From Favolaschia claudopus (Eukaryota; Basidiomycota; Agaricomycetes; Agaricales; Mycenaceae): a stretch of 64,000 nt of DNA. The position numbers were made by a program, and so were the translations under genes. Below, one piece after another: positions 1-12,843 of this stretch (position 1 is the stretch's first letter; each line of letters starts with the position of its first letter). The notes beneath the pieces are model-generated. The model was not told where the DNA came from. It saw only the letters and a program-made list of their open reading frames with translations, and did not search any database. The stretch covers positions 2,046,001-2,110,000 of the forward strand of contig JAWWNJ010000016.1 of NCBI GenBank assembly GCA_037176885.1, in the 5' to 3' direction.

Positions 1-1
1 C

Positions 2-473
2 ACCATCCAGCGTGTGTATATCGATCCTTCTTCGAATTTCGTCGATGCCGCTCGTCTTGTTCGAGTTCTTGTGGGTCTGCCAGATGCCGAGATTTTCGTG
101 TCCAATCTGGAGAGCCTCAGCGCGGAATGGGACGAGCTGGGAGATCGCGTTCACCTCCGCCACAGCGGGGCGTCATTGCGGGATTTCGAACTCGAGTTTA
201 TGCGGGAATGAGTTTGTGTCATCTTTCGGATATTCTCTGCTTCGATTATCTATATGGTTTGTGATCATTATTTCAATTTGCGATAATTGATTCCTTCTGT
301 ATCAGGTGAAGGACTACGGCGACATCACCGGTGTCTCCACGTTGGAGTTAAGCACCATACCCTCGTCGCAACCACCCTTGACGGCTTCGCTACAGTCCAG
401 TTCACGCTTAACCCCAACCGAAGTATCCGCAGCGGTTGCTCATTTTGCAATCTCATTTTGACGAAGCCAGATT
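2..473 (+). CDS. 3' end of an unidentified gene (partial)
   Basis: An open frame runs in from the window edge and stops at 209-211. It encodes an acidic, leucine-rich segment with a run beginning NFVDAARLVRVLVGLP. A second open segment starts after a plausible acceptor (ttctgtatcag, ending about 305) and begins VKDYGDITGVSTLELST. It continues through a Ser/Pro-rich stretch to a TGA near 473. No clear GT donor links the two segments, so the exon structure is a guess. I do not recognise the family. Its start lies outside the window. Confidence 0.3.
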
Positions 474-675
474 TACAAGTCAAAAATCTTTATTACGTGA
501 CACATGAGAATACGGAGGTGAAGGTTTACTTTGGGGCAGTCGCTGTGAGTTGAGCAATCGCTTAATTATCCTAATCAGCACTGTTCAGCATCGGTATCGT
601 TCGAAATCAATTCCTTTGCCTGAACGTCTGCGCAGAGGGGAATCTGGAAATCTAAATCCACGAATTAACTCAGTC

Positions 676-1300
676 TGCGGCTGCTGAATACAAACTCAAC
701 GTTCGCTGCAAATTTGTTGAACGGTCGAACCCCAGTGTCGAGTCGAAGAGTGTGACAATAGCGATCACCTGATGTGACGATTCGTGGTTCAACCGCACGG
801 ACCACACGCAAAGCGACGCGACTTCGAACATAAGTACGGAGTTTTCTCCGGCACTACCGGAAGCAACTTGGTGCCCTTAGCGGTGAAGACTATCTAAGTA
901 CAGTCAGTATGACTATTATGGACCAGTAAACATCCAAGTATAGTTGATATTAGTCTCTTGTAAACAGACGCTACATACAATGGTCCTCGTACCTGCTTGG
1001 CAGCTGCTGAATACAAACTCAAAGTTGAAAGTTCCGCAAATAATAATTTCTCCAACGGTCGAACCCGTGGCGGAGCAATCTCGGAGAAGAGTGTGACAAT
1101 AGCGATCACCTGATGTGACAATTCATGATTCATCCGCACGGACCACACGCAAAACGACGCGACTTCGAGCGTAGGTACGCAGTTTTCTCCGACACTACGG
1201 GAAACGATTTGGCGTCCTGAGCGGCAAAGACATTCTAAGTATAGTCAGTATGACTATTATGGACCATAAACATTCAAGTCTAAGTAGTTGATATCTTCCG
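676..1300. repeat. Degenerate direct duplication of about 300 bp
   Basis: Two similar non-coding copies lie head to tail, roughly 676-955 and 1003-1300. Shared blocks include gctgaatacaaactcaa, tgtgacaatagcgatcacct, gcacggaccacacgcaaa and gtcagtatgactattatgg. The offset is about 341-351 bp, so there are small indels between copies. No protein-like frame is conserved. Confidence 0.75.
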
Positions 1301-1365
1301 TAGCTATAGGTCAATGTACTTTAATACCCTGAGTATCATTGCTCAAGCGCCTAGTAACATTACTT

Positions 1366-2982
1366 CTAAGAAGAGCTGTCGGGCCTACTACAGACCTCGC
1401 ATCTAAAACCCGGACCTTCGAGGTTGGCAAAAGCGACTGCTCGCGTGGAAATCACTTCGCGCAGAAGATGGGGGGTGAATTGCAGTCGGGAATAGAGCCG
1501 TAGCAATTCCAGACACGGCACCAGACGGAATGCTTTTGACTTTGTATCGATCTGCTTCAAAGTCAGCAAAAGGTCATCTGTGATGAGAAATCGATCTGGC
1601 ATTCCGTCTTCATGAATGCAGAGAGACTCCGAGTCTGCAATTACCAGAGTTCTAAGCAAGGGTAGAAGTAATAGACATTCCACCAGCTGACTCTGTGTAA
1701 TGTGGGCTTGGAGCAATGAAAGGTTGGTTAAATGGTGGTGGAATGAGGAGCGTCGGCAAAGACCTAGAAATTCGTGGTGGGGCCACTCGAAAATACAGTT
1801 GGAATCGGAAAGTGTAGATTCAAAAGAGAGTGCCTTGAGACTCGGCAAAGTCAGTCTTTTGAGGACAGTGCCCACGACAGTTCTTGACAACTGGCTAGAA
1901 CATTGATCTATCACGCCAAGTGATAATTCACCGACATTCGAGCAGATTTGTTTGCGACTGATAGCTGAGGGTACGCGGCCAGTGCTGAGCTGCAAATCAA
2001 ATGCTATGCTTTGCATCACTGACAAACCGAACATCCTTTCCATTGCCCAGCGAATATCCGAAATTTTGAAATCGGTATAGCCGATATCAAGCCTGTCACT
2101 CAGAAGCGGAAGGCAGAACGCAATCTTTTTGGATCCTGCAACGTGGATTTGCTCCAGACGGGGCGCAGCCACGTTCAAAATTATTTCCTGCCGCGAATGC
2201 GGAAAAGGGTTGCCCAAGGTAAGCTGTTGTAAGATCGGAAAGTGCTGATCTGAAGGGAAGAGAAGTTGTAACTCGGAAGTATTGCACGCGACTGAGACGC
2301 AGCGCCATCGGTGCCGCTGATTTGCCAGCATTTCGAGCACCTTAACGCAGGAAATCGGGGTGGAAGCCAGGAACCTTATTGTGAGGGGGCAGGAGGCGCT
2401 GCGAGTGAGGGCCACTTGAGTCTGTCTGGCGAGTTTCTCGTTCATGACACTATCTGAAGTTTGAATAAGGATTCGCGTCCAAAGCGAAGGCGTTCCCGCC
2501 GAAACCTCCTGCCAGCGCCGGCAAACGAGAGAAATTGTGATGAGAATGGGGCAAAAGGCATTGCTGCGCCAATCCCACTCATCGATTAGTGCGAACGTGA
2601 ATATCTTCGCTAATATTTTCGCGGGCAACCGTTGAATGGGAATCTGCACTGATGGCTCGGAGCAGAACGCTGCGGAGACTGCGATCTTGGCAGGATCCAA
2701 GCTTGATAACTTTCCAGTCTTATGTGACTCTGTTCGGCACCTTTGTTTATCAAGAATTCTCCACAGCAAGTTCGAAATGACATCGCCAATAGGGCGAAGA
2801 ACCCACACCCTCTTATTCTTGGGTGTGGATTTGGAGCGATTATGCGAGTCGCTGGGGTAGAGTTGGTGATGGGACGGAGTCTGGGGCGAGGAAAGAGTTG
2901 CTACTACCATCTTCGTAGGCGGGCGAAGATCTGAAGTCAGCCCGTAGCTTGTTTGTGTTCTTATACTCGCCGTGGTTGCCAT
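1366..2982 (-). CDS. F-box protein with LRR-like C-terminal region
   Basis: Single-exon gene of about 538 residues from an ATG at 2982 (protein begins MATTASIRTQ). The open frame extends further upstream but only by a non-ATG start. The N-terminal 120 residues are basic and Ser/Thr-rich, hence probably disordered. An F-box follows, visible as IPIQRLPAKILAKIFTFAL and then ISLVCRRWQEVSAGTPSLW. The rest has the irregular leucine spacing of basidiomycete F-box proteins. F-box proteins usually recruit targets to SCF (Skp1-Cullin-F-box) ubiquitin ligases; the target here cannot be inferred. It is one of three F-box or F-box-like genes in the window, a family much expanded in Agaricomycetes. It is transcribed away from the intergenic region on its right. 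Confidence 0.85.
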   Translation of the reverse strand: MATTASIRTQTSYGLTSDLRPPTKMVVATLSSPQTPSHHQLYPSDSHNRSKSTPKNKRVWVLRPIGDVISNLLWRILDKQRCRTESHKTGKLSSLDPAKIAVSAAFCSEPSVQIPIQRLPAKILAKIFTFALIDEWDWRSNAFCPILITISLVCRRWQEVSAGTPSLWTRILIQTSDSVMNEKLARQTQVALTRSASCPLTIRFLASTPISCVKVLEMLANQRHRWRCVSVACNTSELQLLFPSDQHFPILQQLTLGNPFPHSRQEIILNVAAPRLEQIHVAGSKKIAFCLPLLSDRLDIGYTDFKISDIRWAMERMFGLSVMQSIAFDLQLSTGRVPSAISRKQICSNVGELSLGVIDQCSSQLSRTVVGTVLKRLTLPSLKALSFESTLSDSNCIFEWPHHEFLGLCRRSSFHHHLTNLSLLQAHITQSQLVECLLLLPLLRTLVIADSESLCIHEDGMPDRFLITDDLLLTLKQIDTKSKAFRLVPCLELLRLYSRLQFTPHLLREVISTRAVAFANLEGPGFRCEVCSRPDSSS

Positions 2983-5035
2983 GTTGCAAACCTTGTTGTA
3001 CTTGTCGTTATTGTAAGATTTCTTCTCATTTCGCACTATCATTCTTCTTTTGTGGTTGCCCTGGAGCTTGGAGATGTCCCTTGCAAACCGAAATAACAAC
3101 AATGAGATTGACACGCCTTGTTCTCAATTGTTCTCCACCATGCGGCCGACAAGCCAGTAGGACTTGCCGCGTTCCCGGATCAAAGCAGTTGTCCGGCGGA
3201 ATTTCGGCAAAGTCGAGATTCAGGGAGGATCGCTTGGAGCGCAGATGAGAAATGTCGGCGAGTTGGTTTGATACTGTCACTGGTACTACTGCATTTTCCA
3301 TCAGCATCCCATTCATGTCTGGCTCACGGACGTAACGGAAAAGATCCTGAGGCCGATGCGGAGACTGATGCGGAGTATCGGCTTGAGAGCCATCTGATCG
3401 AGGTGTACATGAGCCGAGTTACAAGGCGAAACCTGCAAGGAAACCTGCAGCAATTTTCGAAAGAAAAGACCGGCCGGGGTTGACTCAAACACAGGCAAGG
3501 AGGGAGCACAAGATCGGATCCCGAAATTCGAAGACAGTTACGGCGAATACAGAAGGCGAGCGACTCTTGAATTCCTAGCGACACTCTGGAGGTGGGTGGT
3601 CAAGAACAAGAAAATGATTCAGCGGCGGAGTTTAAAGTCAATGTTCCCAGGATCACGTGGGGCTTGATCAATTGATCTGTCAAACCGCACTTGCTCCTGA
3701 CCACATCGCATTGATTTACTCGTTGGGATGCTGCTGATCCTCCCCGCGTTTGTATTGCAACCAATAATGTCTCTTGTGCTCGACTATTTCCCCACCACTG
3801 ACTTCTGAGTCTTGGAACTTCCTCCATGTCCATTGTCGATCTCTCGCCGCTCGAGACACCCACCTTGCACCCACCACTGGTGACTGCAAGCAAGCTGCAA
3901 CGTTGAACAGAAAGTGCGTTACTTGTGTTAACATCACTCGCGGCCGACCCTAATTTATTGACAAGAATGCATCCTCATACCTTGAGCCTCCACGCCCGAA
4001 AATATCGTTCTATTCTCGAAAAACCAGCAGCAAATCCGGTACAACTCGTTCCACTTCCGCCCTCAAAATTGACTCGATGAGCTCGCGCGATCGGGGAAAA
4101 AGTGATATCATGTCCAAACCACCGCATCTAGAGCTCAAGCTGCTCAAGTACTGATCGAATCCGCTGTTTGGTTTTGCCCAACCTGTAAACTGTCTAGTAT
4201 GTGCGGATCAGTACTCATTTGCTTCGAGTTCAATCTAAATGTGTGCGCTGAGGGGCCTAGAGCGATTATTTCTCGGATCATATACACTCGAAAAATAAGA
4301 TCGTACTCATGCCTCGAAATCTCTCCTCAAATCGATAACGATTTCGATCATTCATTGGAAAGTCTCACTCAACTAGATGACACCGACACGTTCCGAGCAA
4401 AGGTTTGGGTCAGACAGTTCGTGATCTTCAACAACGTTGACGAGACAAATCAAGCGGAGCGATGGAGTCTCTTTTCACCGTTCAATGCTTCGGTTTCACT
4501 CACTTGCCAGTTGAATCCTCCGAGAACATGGGTTGGACAAATTTTCCAAACTCGGGCAGCTAGCAAAACAATCCAAGAGCTTTCGCAAACGTGATTTTTA
4601 TCCTTGAGTGGTCGAACTTAGTGTTGTCCTCTCTACCGTCTCGACTTCGTTCGGATTTAATAGTTCTACCGACCGGTTCAATTCGATCCACGCCGCACGT
4701 GATGAACTGGCAATTCAGCGTCTGTTTACCGACGGTTGAACAATGTCAGGGCGGGCGGCAAGCGGGCGGTGCTCCATTCATTCAGGTTAAAATCTTTGGC
4801 TTGTTCTAGTCTTCTAGAGCTTGGAACCCGTGCTGAGCGTGTCCTTGGCAGCAGGATACTGTTACCATGCGCTAGCCGGACGTCCATGCCAGGGTGATTC
4901 CGCAAGGGAAATCATTTCCCCTGACGTATGAAGCGCACTCACTCTCATTCATTCAATAGCATTCAATTATGTCGAGGATCGATGCGACAGAAGCATGAAA
5001 CGGTAAGTACATTGATTTCTTTTGAGGGATCACAA
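2983..5035. other. Intergenic, no supportable gene
   Basis: Only short unconnected frames are present. A 131-codon frame at 4199-4594 (+) has an ATG but no recognisable domain and no introns, so I do not call it. The 1366-2982 gene promoter must lie just right of 2982. Confidence 0.5.
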
Positions 5036-5999
5036 CTACAGCAAAAGAGGGCACATCGCGGAAGGAACACGTTTCGTATACGCAGCCCACTGCGCATCGT
5101 ATTTCTTCGCCATATACCCGCTGATATCTGGAATCCCCCCAAAATAAAAGATACAAAATTGGAATGTGTTGAGAATGATTGCCGAGGTCAGGGATCCCTG
5201 CAGGATATGAAAATCGTTTACTCGCTCTAGGAGAAGGACGCACCGCAGTAAGTGATAGACCGATACGCCACACCAGGTACCCAAGATAGTTGGGATGGCG
5301 GACGATGGACCTAATTGAAAGACCGGCGGTGTTCAGGCGAAACACGTTACGTTCGATCGAAGACGACTCACCACAAGCCGGTATCGTCAATTCTGCCTTT
5401 GTTTCTCGGATCCTTCTTGAAATGTTTTCGACTGGTCTCCGAGATGACTTCCAGCAGAATTCCAATCGCAAACAGCGCGATCCCCATCCACTGCTTCCAG
5501 CCATAAGTTATGGGTGAGGGTGAAACCAGGGCGTTGACCGCGACTAGGGTGTTGATCAGATTGATACTCGCGTTGTAGAATGCGATATTGAGAGCGGAGG
5601 CCGGTGAGCAATGGGTTTCGTATGTGAAGACAATCCAGTAAGCCTTGATTGAGGTAATCAATCGAAAATCGGCTGCAGAGAGACTGATTGTGCACGTACA
5701 TGGCGAACGCCCGCGATGGCGTACATTCCGATAAGCAGCGCCGGAATCTCATGACCTCCCGCTATAGCTGCACGACCGGAAGTAAACCCTAGTACCGCGA
5801 GTAATTTCACTGCCCATCCCTCAGTGAACATCAAGTACTGGAATGGGGCGCTGTCAATCGCGTCAAGGCCGTGAAGAATGGATTGGAAAATGGTGGCTCA
5901 CTCGGCAAGACGACCTAGAGCAAAGATAATGGATGCTGGGAGACTGAGATTCGGATTCTCGCGCTGGAAGGGTCCTTGAGGTCGCTGTTTGGTAGCCAT
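5036..5999 (-). CDS. DUF1295 / steroid 5-alpha-reductase-like membrane protein
   Basis: Five exons: 5902-5999, 5700-5850, 5372-5643, 5244-5310 and 5036-5197. They sum to 750 nt, giving 249 residues, with GTGAGC/GTACGT/GTGAGT/GTGCGT donors. The start is MATKQRPQGPF. Family signatures are DAPFQYLMFTEGWA near the N-terminus, a central hydrophobic segment, GLWSIVRHPNYLGYLVWR created across intron 3, and the C-terminus AAYTKRVPSAMCPLLL. The GLW-x3-RHPNYLG motif is the hallmark of DUF1295 and related 3-oxo-5-alpha-steroid 4-dehydrogenase or isoprenylcysteine methyltransferase-like enzymes, which are multi-pass membrane proteins. The substrate is unknown, and fungal members are mostly uncharacterised. 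Intron 2 uses a weaker AAG acceptor, chosen because it restores YWIVFTYE in frame. Confidence 0.85.
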
Positions 6000-8900
6000 T
6001 ATTGTGGGGATAGTATTCCATCGGCGAGTGTCGAAGGAGAATATAAATGGAACGGAAAGAAAGGACGGCAACGCCACCAAACTTTGCACCATACCGACAA
6101 CTCGGCCGCTGAATAACCGCGCAAGGAAGGAGGTTGGAACTGCAGGACTCCGGGGCGCCCGACTAACGACTCAGAAGGTCGAAGGCCAAAGTGGAGGCCA
6201 GAAACTCTGTCCAAGTCAATTCAGGAACGCCAGAAGGAAAATAAAGAAGTCGCGATTGCGGAACGTGCACATAAGTGCAAGGAGGAAGCGGAAAATTGCA
6301 CGGAATGCAGCGAGTCCTGAGAATTGCGGTATGGACCGACATCCCTTTCTGGAAAGTCCGTGACTCCAGTTGATCAGAATAGATCGCTTCGCTTCCCCAA
6401 TGACATCGTGTAGGCGGCGCTTGATCGCGCTCGATCCGGTCAATAAGTGACTGCTTCGGTCCTTCGGAGCTTTCGAGTTTCGATAATCCGCGATGCCGTA
6501 TTGTCTCCATAATCGGCCAGGGCATTCGGTATTCCGGGGACTTGGCGAATTGAACGGATTTTCGCCGGTAGTTGAAGAATCACATATCAATAGTAGTGCA
6601 TTCACTATTAAATGTGTGCGATCGTCGTGTTCAACATGCCATCCAGGATCTACCTCCTAGCCCGGGGTTCCAATAATTGCTCCTCACTTGTTTTTCCGTT
6701 CGTGGAGTGGGAAGAGAACAGGAATAATATTGCAAGCTTCGCTTGAGCTTCGCCGATTTTCAACATGCCGGCTCGGCGATGGTGCGGATCATTCCCCGTG
6801 AATACATCCGATGATGTGTCAATGTCGACGCGGATCCTTGAAACACCCTCGGTAGTAAATTGAAGGCCGTTTGGCCGATGTTCTTTTGCCTGCTTGGCGT
6901 TAATGCACCGATAGTCCGAGAAGTCCAGATATTAATGTCCACTCGCCGCCGCCCATGCTTAAAAGCTTCGATATCGAGCATGAATGAGTTCCGCGGGACA
7001 CTTGATTCCTCAGTGCGTTTCCCTAGAGATATACACGACCATGTGAGTGCCACTGAAGGGGCAATGAAGTGCTACTATACCAAGTCGAAAAGCCCAGACG
7101 CGGAGTTATACTTACAGGGAACAACCTGGAACAACGTGTAGGAATGAAGGAGCCACATCATGATCCGCGTCATCAACTTTGAACTTTCACCAAACTTCAC
7201 ACCTCGTCGAATATACCACATAGCAGTTTACAATGGAAACATAATATGCTCTTGTAAAGCAACCGTTGCTCTTTGAACTGCGATGGATTGTAATCCTAGA
7301 TTTGTTTACTCGTGCTATATCTATTGCTGCTCAACGAGAGTTTATTTTACAACAGTCATGCATTGCGATAAAGTAGCGCATGTTCGTGCCTGTTCGTGCC
7401 AATCCTTGCAATTCAATTGCTTCAATTCTATCACAATGAGGTAGAAATAGATGAAAGAGTTCGGATAATCTCAGATTCTGATGAAGTCGCTTGGCACGCG
7501 GCGATTTGTTTCCGTTGAAATTCCGATTCACCAAGTTGCCCCTTAACGATTCGGAAATAGTTCCCACACTACGGATGCAACCCAATTTCGCGTCGATCCT
7601 GCGTGAGAATCTCTAACCCGATGGCGTCAGCTAAAGGAATCCTCGATATTTGACCACATTGAAATCAGGGGATGGGGATGTTAATGTATTATTTCATATC
7701 AAGCGTATCGTCGTTTGCAATGTAGGGTGCTATCGCCCAAATCGACAGTGGAGAATGACGCCTGACCCGCACGAAACAAAATCGACAATGTCTTCGAGAT
7801 GGGACATCTGTTGGCGAGCCTATGGCACATATACTGTGCAAAAATTATTAGTGATTACAACTCGGCTGAAAACAGGGTTTTTTTTCGCAACTTACAACTT
7901 TCTTGTGCAACTTACATCTCTTTGGCTGCAACTTACAACTAAGTCGTGAGATTGGTTGCAACTCCATTAGTGGGAACAACTTGCCAGGCATGGTCGCAAC
8001 TATCAAGTCGGCATTTTATTCATGACTTCACTGACTTCAGGCTAGATAATGATGGCGGTCGTGTGCCGAAATCAACGGCATCAACGATAGGCTCGGCAAC
8101 CGCGCAAAATCCAGTGTCAGCCAACGGGGTGCTTCCGAAGAATGACCATACATATAGCTAAAGATAAAACAAGCCAAACGAAATCATTTAGAAACAGTTC
8201 TGCTTGCTCACCAGTCGCTCACAAAGAGAAGTACATTTAAGATCACTCGCTCTGTTTATCTTTGTTCAGAGATAGATTTGACGTTACCTGTTCCCAGCAA
8301 AATTCATGCCAGATAGTACCGCACCATAGCTTCGTATCTAGACTTTTTTGCCCCAATACCTGTGCCATCCCACCATCCATGAAACAAACTCCCGGTATTA
8401 ACATGGAACAAGCCGAACAAGGTAATCAGAATTTGATGGCCGATCATTCTACGTAGATCTACCATTTCGGTGCCAAGTCTTTGGTCAGATGCAACCAACC
8501 TCGGAGATGCAACCAAGATGCAATCAAAACAGCAGATGTAATCAACGTCGAGATGCGAGCAGGTAAGGTTGTCGCCAAAGATGTAAGTTGTGTTCAAAAA
8601 CCTTGTACGCGGAGGTTAATTTTTGCACAGTATATCGCCCATACGAGCCCAATCTTTCTCCACCTTCTAATTCTGTATGAATGTCCTCAAGCCTTCCTTC
8701 AAGCCAACCCGAAGTGTATTCATGCGCAGAACTCGCAAGACCTCCGTAAAGTCAAAGAGGGAAGTGCTAGAAAATTCAGAGCCCTGCAGCGCAATTTCAA
8801 AAGTTAACCCTTTGCAGAGATCCTAGTGAGCTTACAGACATTCTCTACAAAGCTCGGCGTAAAGGAATACTCACCTCAGAATATGAATGTACGAGGAAAT

Positions 8901-10070
8901 TGAACATGCCGAGACCGGCTTGGACGACATGATCGTACCTGGATCAGAACGGGAACTATCATCCTCTCTCGATCTGCATCTTTTCAGAAGGGGTACAACT
9001 GGTACAAACCGAACAGGATTCAACTTTCACCCATGATGGAATTTTCTTGCGATGAAAATCCAATTTTGTCTAATCAAAATATATATGTGGCCATCACAAA
9101 GTCAGGTCGAAGTTGGGCACTAGCTGCTGCATCGCCCTTCGAGTTTAAGTAGAGATCGTTCAACGGACCTGGGGCCAAGAACGGCCCAAGAGCTTCCCAC
9201 GTCTCGGTCGTCTTCTCACGCACAATGAGAATCTTTCAACTCCATCAAATCAAAGGTTACGATGGCTCAGCGTTTCTCGACGCAAGGAAGGACGGACGGA
9301 ACTGTAGCCGTGCCTGGAAGGGTTCATTTTCACGCGGGTTTTTGTCTTTCCTTCTCGGAGTACTTAAATGGTGTAAATTTAGGAATTCAACAGGATTCAA
9401 CCTGCTGTAGATAAGTATTGCCGACAACAAATTATGAGTTCAGCCTTCTTTTTCTTGAACAGCCCCAAGATATTTGCGTGAAGTAAATGTTGACACTCAA
9501 GCCTCGAATCATTATCCCCACCAGCAGTCCACCAGCCCTAATACGAACCTGGTCATTTAGCCGAAACTTCCCACACCGGCCAGACGCGGAATGCTCTCCG
9601 GAAAGCGTCGAGAAGCTGGTGATAATATAGCAGGGTGTTGAAATAAATAAAGCTTTAAAATTACTACGCACTCGGAGGGGTCATGTGGAAGCAATGCGAG
9701 TCACGACTCAAGAGTGCCTCGCGGCCCTTAATTCAATCAAAATTCAACGGCGATTGGCAAGACGGATGCTACGCATGCTTGAAAGGGTATAGCCATCCTC
9801 CCCTTTCTTAGGCTTTGAACGGATAAAATCATTCACTGGCTCTCCCGTGTAGATTGAACGACCCGCTTGAAAATTAATATGTTTTTCGAACTGCTTCGGC
9901 GTATTCGGCCTTCGGTGCTGTCGTCCGATGTGACTGTAACGCGTGACCCTCTTGCGTCCCACTCCCATCCATCGATTCTGAGAAAACTTGCCGCGCATGC
10001 TTCCGCCTGGAACTGCCCAAGTCAAGGCCGAGTAATTCAAAGATTTACCCAATCTCCGGCATTTTACTCA
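6000..10070. other. Long intergenic stretch without a supportable gene
   Basis: About 4 kb without conserved motifs. All frames are short, often overlap on both strands and lack linked splice sites. Near 7860-7940 there is a low-order repeat of caacttacaac/caacttacatc. Around 8480-8560 there is a run of gatgcaaccaa/gatgcaatcaa variants. These are simple degenerate repeats. Confidence 0.45.
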
Positions 10071-10081
10071 TCGCTTACAGG

Positions 10082-12843
10082 TTCCTTCTCCCAATAAACC
10101 CTTCCGAGTCGTCCACCAAGATCGTACTACCCGACGACGACGCAGCCGAAGGATCGACCAGCCACGCTCGTGGGCATGCCACCGCTGAAGGAGACCAAGA
10201 TATGCGGTCGAGTGGCCCGAGACGAGGAAAGCTAACCAAGGCGCAGAAAAAGGCACAGACGGGCATGAATAAGGGCCGCAGATTCGGGAAAGTACGCGAT
10301 GAGCTGGACTTGTGTTTCCAGGTTGCGGCGGGTGGCATGTGTGATTATGGCGACCAGTGAGCGATTCTCTTTTACGTCTGGACTCTGCTTTCTTAATCGA
10401 TCGTTGTAGGTGTCGGAACAATCACGATATTCCCGCTTATATGGCGGCAAAGCCGGCAGACCTGTCTTTCCCCTCTGCTGAAGAGGTGCAAAGCATGCCT
10501 CTGCCGAAAGATATGAACGCAGATGCGCCAGACACCGCTCCTCCACCCCCCATTGGCAAAACTGCCTGTCCTGTTTTCTCGGAATTAGGACAATGCAGGT
10601 TAGATCTCGACTCCTGTACATGTTCCTTTGAATCCGTTTCCTGATTTTTTTCTTCCTGTTTCATCTCTCCAGATTCGGATTTAGGTGTCGCTTTCTCGGG
10701 GACCATATCCGCCAAACCGACACGGGAACCTCGGAATTAATCAAAAACGAAGAAAAAATGGCTTACGCTGCCACCGCCAGCGTCGAGGCAAACCGGCTCT
10801 CCGGCCATGCGCAAAAGTTGCTGCGTACTAAAAAGGTTTTCGTTCGTGCTGCCTCATCATATCTGTATCATACTGACTCGTTGAAGTACCCCTTCCCGAT
10901 CGCCACAGCGTATCAAAAGGAGGTCGAAGCAGTTAGTGGATCGACCTCCCAACCAAAATCGACTTCCGCTATCGTCGTCTCGGAACCAGATCAAGATATG
11001 CACGATGCGGTAGCCCCGCCCGAGCCGCGGTCCGGTGTCGACGAAATTGTAGAGAAAAGGACAGGGGAGATCACGGCGCCTGCTGATGCGCCTGATGTCC
11101 CGATGCGAGCGGTTGAAAGAAAACGGCTTGATTGGGCGGGAAAGACGTGTAAGTCTCTGCGATTCCACCTTCAATTTCACTAGCCAACCATTTTTCAGAT
11201 CTCGCGCCACTCACCACCGTTGGGAACTTGGTGACTTTCTTTCAATCTCATCAGTAGAAGGTACTAACTATCACGATAGCCATTCCGACGTCTCTGCGTC
11301 TCATACGGCGCCGATATCACTTGCGGCGAGAGTAAGCCTTATTCCTTCTTCCTTTTCCTCCTCCCATCCTTTTCTTACTCATCTCTCGCAGTGGGACTCG
11401 CAAATTCCTTCCTGGCCGGCTCGAAAGAGGAATGGTCGCTCGTCCGACGCCATCCGTCGGAGAAGATATTCGGCGTTCAGATCGCCGGAAGTAAGGTTGC
11501 AAACGTGGTTTCTGCGACAGAGGTGCTGGCGAAGGAGTGTGACTCGATTGATTTTGTGGATCTTAATTGTGGTTGTCCGGTGAGTTCATCGATCTCTGCG
11601 TTCATAGGATTTTTCTGTACTAACGAGTATCTACGTTTTGTACAGATTGACTTGATATTCAAGACGGGCTCTGGGTCTGCGTGTACGTGCTTGATTTCGG
11701 CATCTCATCTTTTTTTTTCAAACATCTTGAGGCCTGCCTGATTCGTTTCTCACCAGTACTGGACAACGTGAACCGTCTCGGCAGAATCGTCACCGGTATG
11801 AGCCGCGCGTTGGGTGAAATCCCCGTGACAGTGAAGCTGCGTACTGGCGTCAAAGACGGAAAGAACACCGCACACAAGTTGATGCCGCGCCTTGCGCCGG
11901 AGTTCAATGCTTCTTGTATCACGGTTCGTTGATTGAATCCTATCGACGTAAGAGGAGAATTGGCTCACGGTGTCGCTGTTCAGCTCCACGGTCGTACCCG
12001 GCAACAACGATATACGAGACTCGCTGACTGGGAATACATCAAAGAGTGCGTAGATGCGGTTCGTGCACGGGAAAAGGACGAAGACTGTAAGTCTGCTGCG
12101 CCTCCTGCGCGCTTCTTTCACTTTACTATGATCAACCACCGGTTGAATGCGCTTTATGTAGTACCCCGCGTCCCCATCTTCGGCGGCGGAGACTGTTTCT
12201 CGTCGCAGGATTATTGGACATGCGTTGAGCAGAGTGGGGTGGATGGCGTGATGGTCGCTCGGGGAGCGTTGATCAAGCCGTGGATCTTCACGGAGATTAA
12301 GGAGCATAGGGAGTGGGATATTAGTGCAAGGGAGCGGCTGGAAGGGATTCGGAAGGTCAGCCTTCTGTTGTTTTCGATCGTTTGAGTGCTAAGCAGCACT
12401 CGGTGACTCTTAGTACGCCGAGTTCGGTTTGACGTGAGCTTCCTCTTATCGTCGGTTTAACACGACTGTCCAGCTAATGATTCATAAAGCCATTTCGGAA
12501 CTGATACCGCAGGCGTCAACTCAACCCGCCGCTACCTATGCGAAGCCCTATCGTTCCAATACCGTTACGTGCCGATCGGTCTCCTCGAGCACATCCCCGG
12601 CCGCATCAACGACCGCGCACCAGCCTTCCGCGGACGCGATGAGCTGGGTGAGTGCTCCTCCTGTCCTGCGTCCGCCATCCTTTTACCATCTTCCCAACTA
12701 ACCTGTATCATATAGAAACGCTCCTAGCGAGCGGTGATAGTCGGGACTGGGTGCGAATCTCTGAGATGTTCCTGGGACCTGCTCCCGAGGCGTGGTCGTT
12801 CACGCCGAAGCACAAGAGCAACTCGTACGAAAGCCAGGGATAG
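10082..12843 (+). CDS. DUS3: tRNA-dihydrouridine(47) synthase [NAD(P)(+)], Dus3 family
   Basis: Multi-exon gene reducing uridine to dihydrouridine in tRNA (position 47 in characterised Dus3 enzymes). The N-terminal part has two CCCH-type zinc-finger segments. One is split by an intron: [16 protein letters not shown], then [20 protein letters not shown]. The other is [10 protein letters not shown], then [12 protein letters not shown]. The catalytic barrel starts [16 protein letters not shown]. It has the active-site cysteine in [15 protein letters not shown] (split by an intron after GCP), [16 protein letters not shown], and the FMN-binding [16 protein letters not shown] and [17 protein letters not shown]. 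It ends with SWSFTPKH-like WSFTPKHKS and a TAG at 12841-12843. At least seven short introns are visible. The 5' end is uncertain: the first clear exon follows a cttacag at about 10081. The first in-frame ATG inside it is at 10202, unless a small upstream exon supplies the start. Confidence 0.93.

Noticed and set aside
3026..3316. Longer N-terminus or separate small gene upstream of the first F-box gene
   Set aside because: The extension relies on non-ATG starts and has no similarity to F-box N-termini. The ATG at 2982 gives a normal protein.
4199..4594. 131-codon plus-strand frame as a gene
   Set aside because: No recognisable motif, no supporting splice or promoter signal, and similar frame lengths occur by chance in this window.
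9744..10052. 102-codon minus-strand frame before the Dus3 gene
   Set aside because: No domain. It overlaps the likely promoter and 5' leader of the well-supported Dus3 gene.
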